64,000 nt of DNA from Lonsdalea populi (GTDB lineage Bacteria > Pseudomonadota > Gammaproteobacteria > Enterobacterales > Enterobacteriaceae). The DNA lies in contig NZ_CP065534.1 in assembly GCF_015999465.1 (NCBI RefSeq), forward strand, positions 3,782,001 through 3,846,000. Reading direction: 5' to 3'. Under the pieces are notes generated by a model, which saw nothing but the letters and a program-made list of their open reading frames with translations, was not told the DNA's origin and ran no database searches. The stretch's first letter is position 1, and every line of letters begins with the position of its first letter. Below are positions 11,070 to 24,259 of this stretch, one piece after another. The position numbers and the translations under genes were made by a program.

Positions 11070-11422
11070 TGTTGTTTTTTATCAAATAAGCACGAAGTAA
11101 TCGCACTTATCGCCCGATAGTCAGGGGCGTGCACGTGATAAATTAGCGGCCTCAGTAATTTTAATGTGATGTTACACAGCGGTGTCTTTAATGCATTTTG
11201 ACGAGAGTGTGGGGGGGTGTTTTTTTAAACAGCCTGGCAATTTCGGTGCCGTTTTAAGTGACGGATACGTGTTAATGATGTGAGATAAAATCATTCGGAA
11301 TGTCAATAACCGGTTTTCGCTGTGGTTTTGTTATGTTTGCTGAGTGTTGGTTTTTAACTATTTGAAATTAAATAAATAAAAATAGCTATTTTTGCTAAAG
11401 ACAAAAAAAAAGCCGATCGTAT

Positions 11423-11446
11423 ATAAAACGCTGTAACGCGTTTTAT
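11423..11446. repeat. 9-bp perfect inverted repeat upstream of the atp operon
   Basis: ATAAAACGC, six bases, GCGTTTTAT. Its last base is the first base of the adjoining CRP-like site. It could be an operator or part of a hairpin; there is no T-run on the plus strand. Confidence 0.6.
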
Positions 11447-11461
11447 GTGAGTGATATCACA
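11446..11461. promoter_or_regulatory. Candidate CRP site upstream of atpI
   Basis: TGTGAGTGATATCACA matches the CRP consensus TGTGA-N6-TCACA at every consensus position. It lies about 160 bases before the presumed atp -35 element, so it may act at a distance or on an unseen promoter. Confidence 0.6.
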
Positions 11462-11621
11462 CAATGTAGCCGATTTAGTGCCGGTTTTATTAAAGTCGTG
11501 TTAACAGCATAGCGAGTAAAAATAAGGCTTCTGAAATAAATTTAAATAATCGTTCACCTTTTGGCTACTTATTGATTGAATTCGCATGGCTGAAACGTAT
11601 AATTTGCTCGTTTTTTGCTGC

Positions 11622-11650
11622 TTGACTCGATGCGCTAAAGGCAGTTTTAT
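11622..11650 (+). promoter_or_regulatory. Candidate sigma-70 promoter of the atp operon
   Basis: -35 TTGACT and -10 TTTTAT with 17-base spacing, about 50 bases upstream of the atpI start. No better match was seen nearer to the gene. Confidence 0.5.
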
Positions 11651-11701
11651 ACGACTTTGTTCAGGATACCTATTAGAAAAGGTACGGGGAGAGCAAGCGT
11701 C

Positions 11702-12082
11702 ATGTCTGTACCCCTTTACAATGGGAAGGTCGCGCTGCATTCGTTGCTGATACAATGTGTGGTGCTGTTGGCGTTGAGCGCTATTTTCGCCACGGTAAGC
11801 CACCAAGCCGCGGTTTCCGCATTAGGCGGGGGATTGGCAGCCTGGTTGCCGAATATGGTGTTTATGCTGTTAGCCTTACGGAACGTGCAGACACCGTCGG
11901 CAGGACGCATTGCCTGGTCATTTGCTGTGGGCGAAGCGCTGAAAATGCTCTTCACCATTGCATTGTTGGTGGTGGCGTTAGGCGGGTTCCATGCGGCGTT
12001 CCTTCCGCTTGGCCTGACATACTTGTCTGTGTTGGTCATCCAGATCGTGGCACCCGCTGTCATTAACCGTTACCGTAGTTAA
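11702..12082 (+). CDS. atpI: AtpI, ATP synthase accessory protein
   Basis: First gene of the atp operon; a small membrane protein of 126 residues with four hydrophobic segments. Known: it is not part of the final F1Fo enzyme but helps c-ring assembly or ion supply. The ATG at 11702, preceded by GGGGAGAG, gives the E. coli-like N-terminus MSVPLYNGK; a TTG 45 bases upstream is also in frame but less likely. The sequence ends VQIVAPAVINRYRS, close to E. coli. Confidence 0.93.
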   Translation: MSVPLYNGKVALHSLLIQCVVLLALSAIFATVSHQAAVSALGGGLAAWLPNMVFMLLALRNVQTPSAGRIAWSFAVGEALKMLFTIALLVVALGGFHAAFLPLGLTYLSVLVIQIVAPAVINRYRS

Positions 12083-12090
12083 CAACATAA

Positions 12091-12909
<819 letters not shown>

Positions 12910-12940
12910 TTTTCTTTCAACACAATAACGTTTTAACTGA

Positions 12941-13732
<792 letters not shown>

Positions 13733-13746
13733 GGAGGAAGGGGCTG

Positions 13747-14280
13747 ATGTCTGAATTTGTCACGGTAGCTCGCCCCTACGCCAAAGCAGCTTTTGACTTT
13801 GCCGCAGAACACCAGGCGGTTGAACACTGGCAGTACATGCTGGCATTTGCTGCGGAAGTAAGCCGAGATGAACTGATCGCCGAACTGCTTTCCGGCGCTG
13901 TTGCGCCGCAAACGCTGGCGAATACCTTCATCGAGGTATGCGGTGATCAACTGGATGATGCGGGCCAAAACCTAATTCGGGTTATGGCCGAAAACGGGCG
14001 TTTACCGGTGCTTACTGAAGTGCTGGAACAGTTTGTTCAACTTCGTGCGGCACAGGAATCGACAGTTAATGTCGAGGTGATTTCCGCCGCGACGTTGAGC
14101 GAGCAGCAGCTATCCAAGATAGCGGTTGCGATGGAACAACGTCTGTCACGTAAAGTGAAGCTGAATTGCAAAATTGATAAGTCTGTTATGGCCGGCGTGA
14201 TCATTCGCGCAGGCGATATGGTGATAGACGGCAGTATTCGTGGTCGTCTGGAGCGTCTGGCAGACGTCTTGCAGTCTTAA
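13747..14280 (+). CDS. atpH: ATP synthase F1 subunit delta
   Basis: 177-residue subunit that joins F1 to the b-subunit stalk. The N-terminal helical bundle begins [19 protein letters not shown], and the C-terminal region ends [17 protein letters not shown], both characteristic of the family. Twelve bases separate it from atpA. Confidence 0.97.
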   Translation: MSEFVTVARPYAKAAFDFAAEHQAVEHWQYMLAFAAEVSRDELIAELLSGAVAPQTLANTFIEVCGDQLDDAGQNLIRVMAENGRLPVLTEVLEQFVQLRAAQESTVNVEVISAATLSEQQLSKIAVAMEQRLSRKVKLNCKIDKSVMAGVIIRAGDMVIDGSIRGRLERLADVLQS

Positions 14281-14292
14281 GGGGACTGGAGC

Positions 14293-15834
14293 ATGCAACT
14301 GAATTCCACCGAAATCAGTGAACTGATCAAGCAGCGGATTGCTCAGTTCAATGTTGTGAGTGAAGCTCACAACGAAGGTACTATCGTTTCCGTCGGTGAC
14401 GGGATCATCCATGTACACGGTCTGGCCGACGTCATGCAGGGGGAAATGATTTCTCTGCCCGGCAACCGTTATGCCATCGCACTGAACCTGGAGCGCGACT
14501 CCGTGGGGGCAGTGGTTATGGGTCCCTATACGGACCTGGCCGAAGGCATGAAAGTCAAATGTACCGGCCGTATTCTGGAAGTGCCGGTAGGCCGTGGCCT
14601 GCTAGGCCGAGTGGTCAACACTCTGGGTGCGCCTATCGACGGTAAAGGTCCGGTAGAGCACGACGGCTTCGCGGCCGTTGAAGCGATTGCGCCGGGCGTA
14701 ATCGAACGTCAGTCTGTCGACCAGCCAGTGCAAACCGGTTACAAATCCGTCGACGCGATGATTCCTATCGGCCGCGGTCAGCGTGAGCTGATCATCGGCG
14801 ACCGTCAGACCGGTAAAACCGCGCTGGCCATTGACGCCATCATCAATCAGCGTGATTCCGGCATCAAATGTATCTATGTCGCTATCGGTCAGAAAGCGTC
14901 CACTATTTCCAACGTGGTTCGCAAACTGGAAGAGCATGGCGCGCTGGCTAATACCATCGTGGTGGTAGCTACGGCATCCGAATCTGCCGCTTTGCAATAC
15001 CTGGCGCCTTATGCCGGTTGTGCGATGGGTGAATATTTCCGTGACCGCGGCGAAGACGCGCTGATCATTTACGATGACCTGTCCAAACAGGCTGTCGCTT
15101 ATCGTCAGATTTCTCTGCTGCTGCGCCGTCCGCCGGGCCGTGAAGCATTCCCGGGCGATGTGTTCTATCTGCACTCCCGCCTGCTGGAACGTGCTGCGCG
15201 TGTTAACTCGGAGTACGTAGAAAAATTCACCAATGGTGAAGTGAAGGACAAAACGGGTTCTTTGACGGCGCTGCCTATCATTGAAACTCAGGCTGGTGAC
15301 GTTTCCGCGTTCGTTCCGACCAACGTTATTTCCATTACCGATGGTCAGATTTTCCTGGAATCCACCCTGTTCAACGCCGGTATTCGTCCTGCTGTTAACC
15401 CGGGGATCTCCGTATCCCGTGTGGGTGGTGCGGCTCAGAGCAAGATCATGAAGAAACTGTCCGGGGGGATTCGTACCGCGCTGGCACAGTATCGTGAACT
15501 GGCGGCGTTTTCTCAGTTTGCTTCCGATCTGGATGATGCAACGCGTAAACAGCTGAATCACGGTCAGAAAGTGACTGAACTGCTGAAACAGAAACAGTAC
15601 GCGCCGATGTCCATCGCGCAGCAGTCTCTGGTGCTGTTCTCCGCAGAGCGCGGTTATCTGGAAGACGTTGAGCTGTCTAAAGTGGGAAGCTTCGAAGCGG
15701 CGCTGCTGGCTTATGCTAGCCGTGAGCACGGCGAACTTCTGCAGCAGATCGACCAGACGGGTGCTTATAACGATAAAATCGAGGGTCAATTCAAAACTAT
15801 CCTCGATACCTTTAAAGCAACCCAGTCCTGGTAA
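14293..15834 (+). CDS. atpA: ATP synthase F1 subunit alpha
   Basis: 513 residues, as in E. coli. Seen: P-loop GDRQTGKTA (about 169-177), the ATP synthase alpha/beta signature [14 protein letters not shown], and the Arg finger region therein. This is the non-catalytic nucleotide-binding subunit of the F1 hexamer. Confidence 0.98.
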   Translation: MQLNSTEISELIKQRIAQFNVVSEAHNEGTIVSVGDGIIHVHGLADVMQGEMISLPGNRYAIALNLERDSVGAVVMGPYTDLAEGMKVKCTGRILEVPVGRGLLGRVVNTLGAPIDGKGPVEHDGFAAVEAIAPGVIERQSVDQPVQTGYKSVDAMIPIGRGQRELIIGDRQTGKTALAIDAIINQRDSGIKCIYVAIGQKASTISNVVRKLEEHGALANTIVVVATASESAALQYLAPYAGCAMGEYFRDRGEDALIIYDDLSKQAVAYRQISLLLRRPPGREAFPGDVFYLHSRLLERAARVNSEYVEKFTNGEVKDKTGSLTALPIIETQAGDVSAFVPTNVISITDGQIFLESTLFNAGIRPAVNPGISVSRVGGAAQSKIMKKLSGGIRTALAQYRELAAFSQFASDLDDATRKQLNHGQKVTELLKQKQYAPMSIAQQSLVLFSAERGYLEDVELSKVGSFEAALLAYASREHGELLQQIDQTGAYNDKIEGQFKTILDTFKATQSW

Positions 15835-15886
15835 TTGCCGCGGTCTGCCGAGAGGCGGACCGCTAGGCTATTGAGGAGAAGCTAAG

Positions 15887-16750
15887 ATGGCCGGCGCAAA
15901 AGAGATACGTAGTAAGATCGGAAGCGTCCAGAATACGCAGAAGATCACTAAAGCGATGGAGATGGTCGCCGCTTCCAAAATGCGTAAATCGCAGGATCGT
16001 ATGGTGGCCAGCCGTCCTTATGCTGAAACTATTCGCAAAGTGATTGGTCACCTTGCGTTAGGTAATTTGGAGTACAGACATCCATACCTGGAAGAGCGCG
16101 AAGTTAAGCGCGTCGGGTATTTTGCGGTGTCTACAGACCGTGGCCTGTGCGGCGGCTTGAATATTAACCTGTTCAAAAAGCTTCTGGCCGAGATGAAAGA
16201 GTGGGGCGACAAGGGCGTAGAAAGCGATCTGGCGCTGGTCGGTTCGAAAGGCGTCTCTTTCTTCAATTCCGTTGGCGGAAACGTTGTCGCTCAGGTTACT
16301 GGTATGGGCGATGCCCCCAGCCTGTCCGAATTGATCGGGCCGGTAAAAGTCATGCTGCAGGCCTATGACGAAGGTCGTCTGGACAAGCTGTATGTGGTGA
16401 GCAACAAGTTTATCAATACCATGTCTCAGGAGCCTCAGGTTGTTCAATTACTGCCTCTGCCCCCGGCGGAAGACAGTACGCTGAAGAAAAAATCCTGGGA
16501 TTATCTGTATGAACCGGATCCTAAGTCGCTGCTGGATACACTGTTGCGCCGTTATGTGGAGTCTCAGGTTTATCAGGGCGTCGTAGAGAACCTGGCCAGC
16601 GAGCAGGCCGCGCGAATGGTTGCGATGAAGGCCGCCACCGATAACGGCGGTAATCTGATTAAAGAGCTGCAGTTGGTATACAACAAAGCTCGTCAGGCCA
16701 GCATCACTCAGGAACTCACCGAGATCGTCGGGGGAGCCTCCGCGGTTTAA
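15887..16750 (+). CDS. atpG: ATP synthase F1 subunit gamma
   Basis: Central rotor shaft of F1, 287 residues. The N-terminal helix begins [20 protein letters not shown]; the C-terminal helix carries the family signature region [12 protein letters not shown]. Preceded by GAGGAGAAGC. Confidence 0.98.
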   Translation: MAGAKEIRSKIGSVQNTQKITKAMEMVAASKMRKSQDRMVASRPYAETIRKVIGHLALGNLEYRHPYLEEREVKRVGYFAVSTDRGLCGGLNINLFKKLLAEMKEWGDKGVESDLALVGSKGVSFFNSVGGNVVAQVTGMGDAPSLSELIGPVKVMLQAYDEGRLDKLYVVSNKFINTMSQEPQVVQLLPLPPAEDSTLKKKSWDYLYEPDPKSLLDTLLRRYVESQVYQGVVENLASEQAARMVAMKAATDNGGNLIKELQLVYNKARQASITQELTEIVGGASAV

Positions 16751-16755
16751 GCTAG

Positions 16756-18180
<1,425 letters not shown>

Positions 18181-18200
18181 CGCCTTGATAGGAGGGTGAC

Positions 18201-18623
18201 ATGGCTGCTATGACTTACCATCTGGATGTCGTGAGTGCGGAACAGGCAATGTTCGCCGGCCTGGTACAGAAAATTCAGGTGACCGGTAGCGAAGGCGAGC
18301 TGGGGATTTACCCTGGTCACGCCCCCCTGCTGACGGCCATTAAGCCTGGTATGGTGCGTATTGTTAAGCAACACGGTGATGAAGAGTTCATCTACCTGTC
18401 CGGTGGTACCCTTGAGGTACAGCCGAACGCGGTCACCGTTTTGGCTGATACCGCCATCCGTGGGCAGGATCTTGATGAAGCGCGGGCTTTGGAAGCGAAA
18501 CGCAAGGCTGAAGAGCATATCCGTAGTTCACATGGTGACGTGGATTATGCTCAGGCCTCTGCTGAACTGAGCAAAGCCATTGCTAAACTGCGCGTTATCG
18601 AGCTGACCAGAAAATCGATGTAA
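18201..18623 (+). CDS. atpC: ATP synthase F1 subunit epsilon
   Basis: 140 residues. The N-terminal beta-sandwich includes [20 protein letters not shown]; the C-terminal two-helix inhibitory domain ends [13 protein letters not shown]. Last gene of the operon; a terminator follows 14 bases after the stop. Confidence 0.97.
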   Translation: MAAMTYHLDVVSAEQAMFAGLVQKIQVTGSEGELGIYPGHAPLLTAIKPGMVRIVKQHGDEEFIYLSGGTLEVQPNAVTVLADTAIRGQDLDEARALEAKRKAEEHIRSSHGDVDYAQASAELSKAIAKLRVIELTRKSM

Positions 18624-18637
18624 CAGAGACAGTCTCC

Positions 18638-18673
18638 AAAAAGCCGGCCGGTTTTTACCTGCTGGCTTTTTTT
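18638..18673 (+). terminator. Rho-independent terminator of the atp operon
   Basis: Stem AAAAAGCCGGC / GCTGGCTTTTT with one G-T pair and a 12-base loop, ending in seven Ts. Confidence 0.85.
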
Positions 18674-18792
18674 ATACCCGTGATCCGGGCGATGTTGAGG
18701 GGAGCAACACCTGAAAGCGTCGCAAAATGGACACATTCGAGGAGGAATATGCCATTTAGTCGGTGTTATCTCGCAAAATGAGACCAAGCAGG

Positions 18793-18809
18793 ATTTTTCG
18801 CTGAAAAAT
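18793..18809. promoter_or_regulatory. Candidate NagC operator upstream of glmU
   Basis: Palindrome ATTTTTC-GCT-GAAAAAT. It resembles the NagC/Mlc operator pattern, which has ATTT and AAAT arms around a central C...G pair. In E. coli NagC activates glmUS, which makes this position plausible. It lies just upstream of a TAATAA -10-like element at 18826-18831. Confidence 0.5.
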
Positions 18810-18891
18810 ATGTAGTAATCCGGTGTAATAATAGGGTTAACTTTCATTCGTCCCACTTAGTGGGCACCAATCAGTTTCAGTCAGGATACCT

Positions 18892-20262
18892 ATGTCGAAC
18901 AGTGCTATCAGCGTCGTTATTCTTGCCGCCGGCAAGGGGACGCGCATGTATTCCGATCTTCCCAAAGTTCTCCACCCGCTGGCCGGTAAACCGATGGTTC
19001 AACACGTGATTGATACCGCCATGAAGGTGGGTGCCGAGCGCGTTCATCTGGTCTATGGCCACGGCGGCGATCGCCTGAAAAAGACGCTGTCCGGCGAAGC
19101 GCTGAACTGGGTGTTGCAGGCCGAACAACTGGGGACGGGACATGCGATGCAGCAGGCGGCGCCAGCGTTTACCGATGACGAAGATGTCCTGATGCTGTAT
19201 GGCGATGTGCCGTTGATCTCCGAAGCGACGCTGAAGCGTCTGGTGCAGGCGAAGCCCGAGGGCGGTATCGGCCTGCTAACCGTAAATGTGACCGATCCTA
19301 CGGGATACGGCCGGATCGTGCGGCAGGATCAAGAGGTGGTCGGCATCGTGGAACATAAAGATGCCAGCGAGGCGCAGCGTGAAATCGGCGAAATCAATAC
19401 CGGTATTCTGGTGGCGGGCGGACGCGATCTGAAGCGCTGGTTGAGCCAGCTGACCAATAACAATGCCCAGGGCGAGTACTACATCACCGATATCATCGCG
19501 TTGGCCGCTCAGGAAGGACGCTGCGTTGCAGCGGTACACCCTGAGTGTGCCAGCGAGGTGGAAGGCGTCAATAACCGTCTCCAGCTGGCGCGTCTGGAGC
19601 GCATCTATCAGCAGGAACAGGCGGAGAAGCTGCTGCTGGCAGGAGTGATGCTACAGGATCCGGCGCGCTTCGATCTGCGCGGCAACGTGACGTTTGGCCG
19701 CGACGTCACCATTGACAGCAACGTCATCCTGGAAGGTCAGATCACGCTGGGCGATCGCGTCACGATCGGCGCAGGCTGCGTGATCAAAAACAGCGTCATT
19801 GGTGATGACTGCGAAGTCAGTCCATACTCCGTGCTAGAAGACGCCGTGCTGGAAGCGAAATGCACTATCGGTCCTTTTGCGCGTCTGCGACCTGGCGCCG
19901 AGCTGGCGGAAGGCGCTCATGTCGGCAACTTCGTTGAAATGAAAAAAGCCCGCTTGGGTAAGGGTTCCAAAGCGGGTCACCTGACTTATCTGGGCGATGC
20001 CGATATCGGCTCGAACGTGAATATCGGCGCCGGCACCATCACCTGTAATTATGACGGAGCCAACAAACATCAAACCATCATCGGCGACGACGTGTTCGTG
20101 GGCTCTGATACCCAACTGGTAGCGCCGGTTCGCGTCGGCAAGGGAGCGACCCTCGGCGCCGGCACCACGGTGACTCGCGACGTCGGCGAGAACGAGCTGG
20201 TGCTCAGCCGTGTCCAGCAGACTAATATTGCGGGCTGGCGGAGGCCGGTGAAAACACAGTAA
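18892..20262 (+). CDS. glmU: GlmU bifunctional N-acetylglucosamine-1-phosphate uridyltransferase / glucosamine-1-phosphate acetyltransferase
   Basis: Makes UDP-GlcNAc for peptidoglycan and lipopolysaccharide. 456 residues, as in E. coli. Seen: the N-terminal pyrophosphorylase motif [15 protein letters not shown] (11-25); the linker helix; then a C-terminal left-handed beta-helix of hexapeptide repeats (from about 250), with acetyltransferase residues in the NFVEMKKA and YLGDADIG stretches. glmS follows after 251 bases. Confidence 0.97.
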   Translation: MSNSAISVVILAAGKGTRMYSDLPKVLHPLAGKPMVQHVIDTAMKVGAERVHLVYGHGGDRLKKTLSGEALNWVLQAEQLGTGHAMQQAAPAFTDDEDVLMLYGDVPLISEATLKRLVQAKPEGGIGLLTVNVTDPTGYGRIVRQDQEVVGIVEHKDASEAQREIGEINTGILVAGGRDLKRWLSQLTNNNAQGEYYITDIIALAAQEGRCVAAVHPECASEVEGVNNRLQLARLERIYQQEQAEKLLLAGVMLQDPARFDLRGNVTFGRDVTIDSNVILEGQITLGDRVTIGAGCVIKNSVIGDDCEVSPYSVLEDAVLEAKCTIGPFARLRPGAELAEGAHVGNFVEMKKARLGKGSKAGHLTYLGDADIGSNVNIGAGTITCNYDGANKHQTIIGDDVFVGSDTQLVAPVRVGKGATLGAGTTVTRDVGENELVLSRVQQTNIAGWRRPVKTQ

Positions 20263-20513
20263 ATCGCAGCAGCAATGGCGGCTGATGTGCGCCATTGTCG
20301 AACAGAGCATCCCGTCTGAACAGGGGCGGGATGGGTAATGTCTTGATGAAAGACGGTTTTGTCCTGCATTTTCACGTTGATGCGCGAACTCGCAGGCCAA
20401 AACATAATAATTCCCCACTCTACAAGGCTCGGGGAGCCCGGAATGAACCGGATTAATCAGGTCAAAGACTTCATCGGTGACACAGTATGTCGCCTTAATA
20501 GGAATACCATTGT
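20263..20513 (+). other. glmU-glmS intercistronic leader
   Basis: 251 non-coding bases. A 7-bp inverted repeat CATCCCG / CGGGATG lies at 20308-20333. In E. coli the glmUS transcript is cut by RNase E and the glmS part is activated by the sRNA GlmZ; the same arrangement is likely, but I could not identify the pairing site with certainty. Confidence 0.4.
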
Positions 20514-22349
20514 ATGTGTGGAATTGTAGGCGCAGTCGCGCAACGAGATATTGCTGAAATCCTGCTGGAAGGGTTACGCCGTCTGGAATACCGAGGCTAC
20601 GATTCGGCCGGTCTGGCGGTGGTCGATAACGAAGGGCATCTGACCCGTCTGCGTCGTCTGGGTAAAGTTCAGATGCTGGCCCAGGCGGCGGATGAACATC
20701 CGCTGCACGGCGGCACCGGGATCGCCCATACGCGCTGGGCGACGCATGGCGAACCATCGGAAGCGAATGCGCATCCGCATGTGTCTGAAAACATCGTCGT
20801 GGTGCATAACGGCATCATTGAAAACTATGAGCCGCTGCGTGAAACGCTGATCGATCGGGGCTTTCAGTTCGTTTCCGAAACGGATACGGAAGTCGTCGCG
20901 CATCTAGTGCGCTGGGAGCAGAAAGAGAAGGGCGGTTCGCTGATTGATATCGTCAAGCGCGTCATTCCTCAGCTGCGCGGCGCTTACGGCATGGTGCTCA
21001 TGGACCGCCGCGATCCCAACGTTCTGGTGGCCGCGCGTTCCGGCAGTCCGCTGGTCATTGGCCGCGGCGTAGGAGAAAACTTCATTGCTTCCGATCAGCT
21101 GGCGTTATTGCCGGTGACGCGTCGCTTTATCTTTCTGGAAGAGGGAGATATCGCCGAAATCACTCGCCGTAAGGTACGTATTTTCGATCGTCACGGTGCG
21201 GAAGTGACGCGCGATGAGATTGAATCCAACGTGCAGTACGACGCCGGCGACAAGGGTACCCACCGGCATTACATGCAGAAAGAGATTTATGAACAGCCTC
21301 TGGCGATCAAAAACACGCTGGAAGGCCGTTTCAGCCACGGCGAGATCGATCTATCCGAACTGGGAGCGCATGCAGACGAACTGCTGTCGAAAGTCGAGCA
21401 TTTGCAGATTATCGCCTGTGGAACCTCCTACAACTCTGGAATGGTGTCCCGCTACTGGTTTGAGTCGCTGGCCGGTATTCCGTGCGATGTTGAAATCGCT
21501 TCCGAATTCCGTTATCGCAAGCCGGCGGTGCGGCGTAACAGCATGATGATTACGCTGTCCCAGTCTGGGGAAACCGCCGATACGCTGGCGGCGCTGCGTT
21601 TGTCGAAGTCGCTTAGCTATCTGGGCTCGCTGGCGATTTGTAACGTGGCCAGCTCGTCGCTGGTTCGCGAGTCCGATTTGGCGTTGATGACCAAAGCCGG
21701 CACTGAAATTGGCGTGGCGTCGACCAAGGCTTTCACCACTCAGCTGACGGTATTGCTGATGCTGGTGGCGCGCATCGGGCGTCTGCGCGGTATGGATCCT
21801 CAGGTCGAGCACGACATCGTACACGCGCTACAGGCCTTGCCTGCGCGTCTGGAGCAGATCTTATCCCAGGATAAGCTGATTGAATCGCTGGCGGAAGGCT
21901 TCTCCGACAAGCACCACGCGCTGTTTCTGGGGCGTGGCGACCAGTATCCGATAGCGATGGAAGGGGCGCTCAAGCTCAAAGAGATCTCCTATATTCACGC
22001 GGAAGCCTACGCTGCCGGTGAGTTGAAACATGGTCCGCTGGCGTTGATCGATGCGGATATGCCGGTTGTGGTGGTCGCGCCCAACAACGATTTGCTGGAA
22101 AAACTCAAATCCAACATTGAGGAAGTCCGTGCTCGAGGCGGCGAACTGTATGTCTTCGCGGATGAAGAAGCGGGATTCACCTCGGACAGCGACATGATGA
22201 AAATCATTTCTCTGCCGCATGTGGAAGATGTGATTGCCCCTATCTTCTACACCGTGCCGCTTCAGCTGCTGGCTTACCACGTTGCCTTAATAAAAGGGAC
22301 GGATGTCGACCAGCCGCGTAACCTGGCTAAATCCGTCACCGTTGAGTAA
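20514..22349 (+). CDS. glmS: GlmS glutamine--fructose-6-phosphate aminotransferase
   Basis: Makes glucosamine-6-phosphate from fructose-6-phosphate and glutamine. 611 residues. Seen: after Met removal the N-terminal nucleophile Cys ([12 protein letters not shown]); the glutaminase domain ([18 protein letters not shown]); two SIS domains ([11 protein letters not shown] and [14 protein letters not shown]); C-terminal [15 protein letters not shown]. The last codons form the recognition sequence of Tn7 TnsD. Confidence 0.98.
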   Translation: MCGIVGAVAQRDIAEILLEGLRRLEYRGYDSAGLAVVDNEGHLTRLRRLGKVQMLAQAADEHPLHGGTGIAHTRWATHGEPSEANAHPHVSENIVVVHNGIIENYEPLRETLIDRGFQFVSETDTEVVAHLVRWEQKEKGGSLIDIVKRVIPQLRGAYGMVLMDRRDPNVLVAARSGSPLVIGRGVGENFIASDQLALLPVTRRFIFLEEGDIAEITRRKVRIFDRHGAEVTRDEIESNVQYDAGDKGTHRHYMQKEIYEQPLAIKNTLEGRFSHGEIDLSELGAHADELLSKVEHLQIIACGTSYNSGMVSRYWFESLAGIPCDVEIASEFRYRKPAVRRNSMMITLSQSGETADTLAALRLSKSLSYLGSLAICNVASSSLVRESDLALMTKAGTEIGVASTKAFTTQLTVLLMLVARIGRLRGMDPQVEHDIVHALQALPARLEQILSQDKLIESLAEGFSDKHHALFLGRGDQYPIAMEGALKLKEISYIHAEAYAAGELKHGPLALIDADMPVVVVAPNNDLLEKLKSNIEEVRARGGELYVFADEEAGFTSDSDMMKIISLPHVEDVIAPIFYTVPLQLLAYHVALIKGTDVDQPRNLAKSVTVE

Positions 22350-22374
22350 TTAAGCCTGCCTCGTCGGCCAGAGA
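22316..22374 (+). other. attTn7-type target in the 3' end of glmS
   Basis: The terminal glmS codons for [11 protein letters not shown] match the segment recognised by TnsD of Tn7. Tn7 inserts about 25 bases past the stop, here within the glmS terminator. No Tn7 end was recognised, so the site appears unoccupied. The APE cluster starts about 300 bases further on. Confidence 0.6.
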
Positions 22375-22408
22375 AATCATGTTCATATTCTCTGGCTGAC
22401 GTTATTTT
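22363..22408 (+). terminator. Rho-independent terminator of glmS
   Basis: 13-bp stem GTCGGCCAGAGAA / TTCTCTGGCTGAC (one G-T pair) with a 12-base loop, then GTTATTTT. Confidence 0.8.
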
Positions 22409-22666
22409 CCCCTTTTATTTTATTCCGTTATAAATATTTCCGCCCCGCCGCCGTTTTAATCCTTACTGCCTTGATGACTTTTTTTATTTACGTTTGGCCG
22501 GTTGTTTAGTGAGCGCTCGTTCGACTGAATTATGATAATTTTTGTAAAAAAGTTACATTTTTGGGTAATATGTGCGCAGTGATGCGTGTTCTTTTTTTCG
22601 GCTTCGCATCCATGACTGCCGTTTTGAATCAGGCAGACCAAATGGTGAAATTCTTACAGGGATTCT
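22409..22666 (+). promoter_or_regulatory. Leader and candidate promoter of the ape cluster
   Basis: AT-rich stretch with a possible sigma-70 promoter: -35 TTGTAA (22542-22547) and -10 TAATAT (22566-22571), 18-base spacing. Just downstream lies an interrupted hairpin: GCAGTGATGCG at 22576-22586 pairs with CGCATC at 22605-22610 and ACTGC at 22615-22619, leaving a T-rich loop. No regulator gene is present near the cluster. Confidence 0.45.
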
Positions 22667-23059
22667 ATGAAAAAGTTTCGTATTTTAGCCGCGTGTCTGG
22701 TGTGTCTCTTTACATTAGTGGGTTGTTCATCCAGGAGCGCTTATATTCTGAATGTGAATAAACCCATTACCGGCCATTACACCATCGACCAGGTAAAAAC
22801 AGCCATTCTTCAGGCGGGTCAGCAGCGTGAATGGATTATGACGCCGGTCTCTCCTGGCGTGATTAATGGTCATATCGACCAGCGCGGTCATATTGCGGAT
22901 ATTCGCATCAACTATTCGACCAGTAGCTACTCCATCAACTATGTCAGCAGCCAGAATCTTAAAGCGGGCAATGGTAAAATCCATCGTAATTACAACCGCT
23001 GGATAAATAATCTGGATCGGGAAATTCAATTGCGTCTGTCAGCTCAACTTATTAAATAA
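22667..23059 (+). CDS. apeA: Small lipoprotein at the head of the ape cluster
   Basis: 130 residues. A type II signal peptide (MKKFRILAACLVCLFTLVGC) places the lipidated Cys at residue 20. The mature part is small, Tyr- and Ser-rich, and contains no motif I recognise beyond its family. Named apeA because it is the first of 18 genes in the order described for enterobacterial aryl polyene clusters. Function unknown; Ser after the Cys suggests outer-membrane sorting. A terminator-like hairpin follows, so it may be expressed more than the genes behind it. Confidence 0.7.
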   Translation: MKKFRILAACLVCLFTLVGCSSRSAYILNVNKPITGHYTIDQVKTAILQAGQQREWIMTPVSPGVINGHIDQRGHIADIRINYSTSSYSINYVSSQNLKAGNGKIHRNYNRWINNLDREIQLRLSAQLIK

Positions 23060-23066
23060 TCATCTG

Positions 23067-23107
23067 GGCCGGACAAATTTATTCGGCCTGTTATTTTTAT
23101 TTATTTT
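23067..23107 (+). terminator. Possible attenuator between apeA and apeB
   Basis: GGCCG / CGGCC stem with a 12-base loop, followed by the U-rich tract TGTTATTTTTATTTATTTT. The stem is short, so termination is probably partial. Confidence 0.5.
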
Positions 23108-23119
23108 CAGGGGAATGCT

Positions 23120-24202
23120 GTGTCTTACGGATACGATAAAGATAATCTCAGCGCCTTAGACGCAATTACCGAAGCTCAGCGTATCGCCTTTGCCCCCCTG
23201 TTGTTTCAGGCGGCGGTCAATTTGCGAGATTACGGCATTTTGCCTTTTCTGGACGAACGCGGACAGACAGGCGCCTCGCTGAATGACATTATTTCCGCCG
23301 TCGATTTAAATCGTTATGCTGTGGAGCTTTTGCTGGACGCAGGATTGAGCGGTCGCCTCGTTTACCTGAAAAATGATCATTATTTCCTGACCAAAACAGG
23401 GCATTACCTTATTCGTGATCGTATGACGCGGGTGAATATGGATTTTACCCAGGACGTTTGTTATCAGGGCATGTTCTATCTCGATAAGGCCTTATCAGAA
23501 AACAAGCCGGCGGGATTACGCGTTTTTGGCGATTGGCCGACGATCTATCCGGCTTTGAGCGTGTTACCACCGAAGGCGCGGGAAAGTTGGTTTGCTTTCG
23601 ATCACTTTTACTCGGATGCGGCGTTTAAAGCTGCGTTGCCCTACGTGTTTCAGTATGGTCCCCGGCAGTTGTATGACGTGGGTGGCAATACCGGTAAATG
23701 GGCGATGTTGTGCCATGACTACAATCCGGATGTCCACATCACTCTGGTCGATTTACCTGAACAGATAGCGTTAGCGAAAACGGCCGTGGCGCAAGCCGGT
23801 AAGTCCGGCCGCATCAGCGGCATGGCCGCCGACATCCTTTCTGACGATGCTTTGCCGACAGAGGCCGATATCTGGTGGATGAGCCAATTTCTCGATTGCT
23901 TCAGCGAAGAGCAGATTGTGTGGATTTTATGCAAGATCACGCGGAGTATGCAGCCGGAAGCCAGGATTTGCATTCTGGAAATATTCTGGGATCGACAGAA
24001 ATGGGAAGCGGCCGCATTCAGCCTCAATATGTCGTCGCTTTACTTTACCTGTCTTGCCAACGGTAACAGCCGTTTCTATGCCGCGAAGCGCTTTATACCG
24101 TTGTTGGCTCAGGCGGGGCTGGACGTGGAACAACAGGTCGACAATATCGGCGTGGGACATACGTTATTGGTCTGTAAAAAAGCCGCTGCATCAATTAATT
24201 AA
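23120..24202 (+). CDS. apeB: SAM-dependent O-methyltransferase of the APE pathway
   Basis: 360 residues from a GTG start preceded by CAGGGG. Seen: an N-terminal winged-helix dimerisation region (about 15-100) and a C-terminal Rossmann methyltransferase fold with the SAM motif YDVGGNTGKWAML (about 183-195) and VDLPEQIALAK after the second strand. This is the layout of the acetylserotonin O-methyltransferase-like family. Inferred role: methylation of the aryl head group or its hydroxyl, giving the methoxy or methyl-substituted ring found in APE pigments. Confidence 0.8.
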   Translation: MSYGYDKDNLSALDAITEAQRIAFAPLLFQAAVNLRDYGILPFLDERGQTGASLNDIISAVDLNRYAVELLLDAGLSGRLVYLKNDHYFLTKTGHYLIRDRMTRVNMDFTQDVCYQGMFYLDKALSENKPAGLRVFGDWPTIYPALSVLPPKARESWFAFDHFYSDAAFKAALPYVFQYGPRQLYDVGGNTGKWAMLCHDYNPDVHITLVDLPEQIALAKTAVAQAGKSGRISGMAADILSDDALPTEADIWWMSQFLDCFSEEQIVWILCKITRSMQPEARICILEIFWDRQKWEAAAFSLNMSSLYFTCLANGNSRFYAAKRFIPLLAQAGLDVEQQVDNIGVGHTLLVCKKAAASIN

Positions 24203-24259
24203 CGTCAGGGAAAGCCGGTAGTTTCGACACGATAAATACCGAAAAGAAGAAAACCAAGT

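Larger units (their letters stand above)
11070..11701. other. Long AT-rich non-coding region between rsmG and atpI
   Basis: 632 bases without a credible gene. It contains a perfect CRP-type palindrome (11446-11461), an abutting 9-bp inverted repeat (11423-11446), several A and T runs, and a likely sigma-70 promoter for the atp operon (11622-11650). No ribosome binding site with a plausible small reading frame was seen. Confidence 0.7.

Noticed and set aside
14602..15789. Long minus-strand open frame of 395 codons opposite atpA
   Set aside because: Shadow of a highly conserved gene; no domain, no ribosome binding site.
19834..20757. Minus-strand open frame of 307 codons across the glmU end, the gap and the glmS start
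   Set aside because: Most of it is antisense to two well-identified genes; the part in the gap has no coding signature.
22350..22666. Tn7 or Tn7-like transposon end next to glmS
   Set aside because: No end-type repeats or transposition genes were recognised; only the target site is present.
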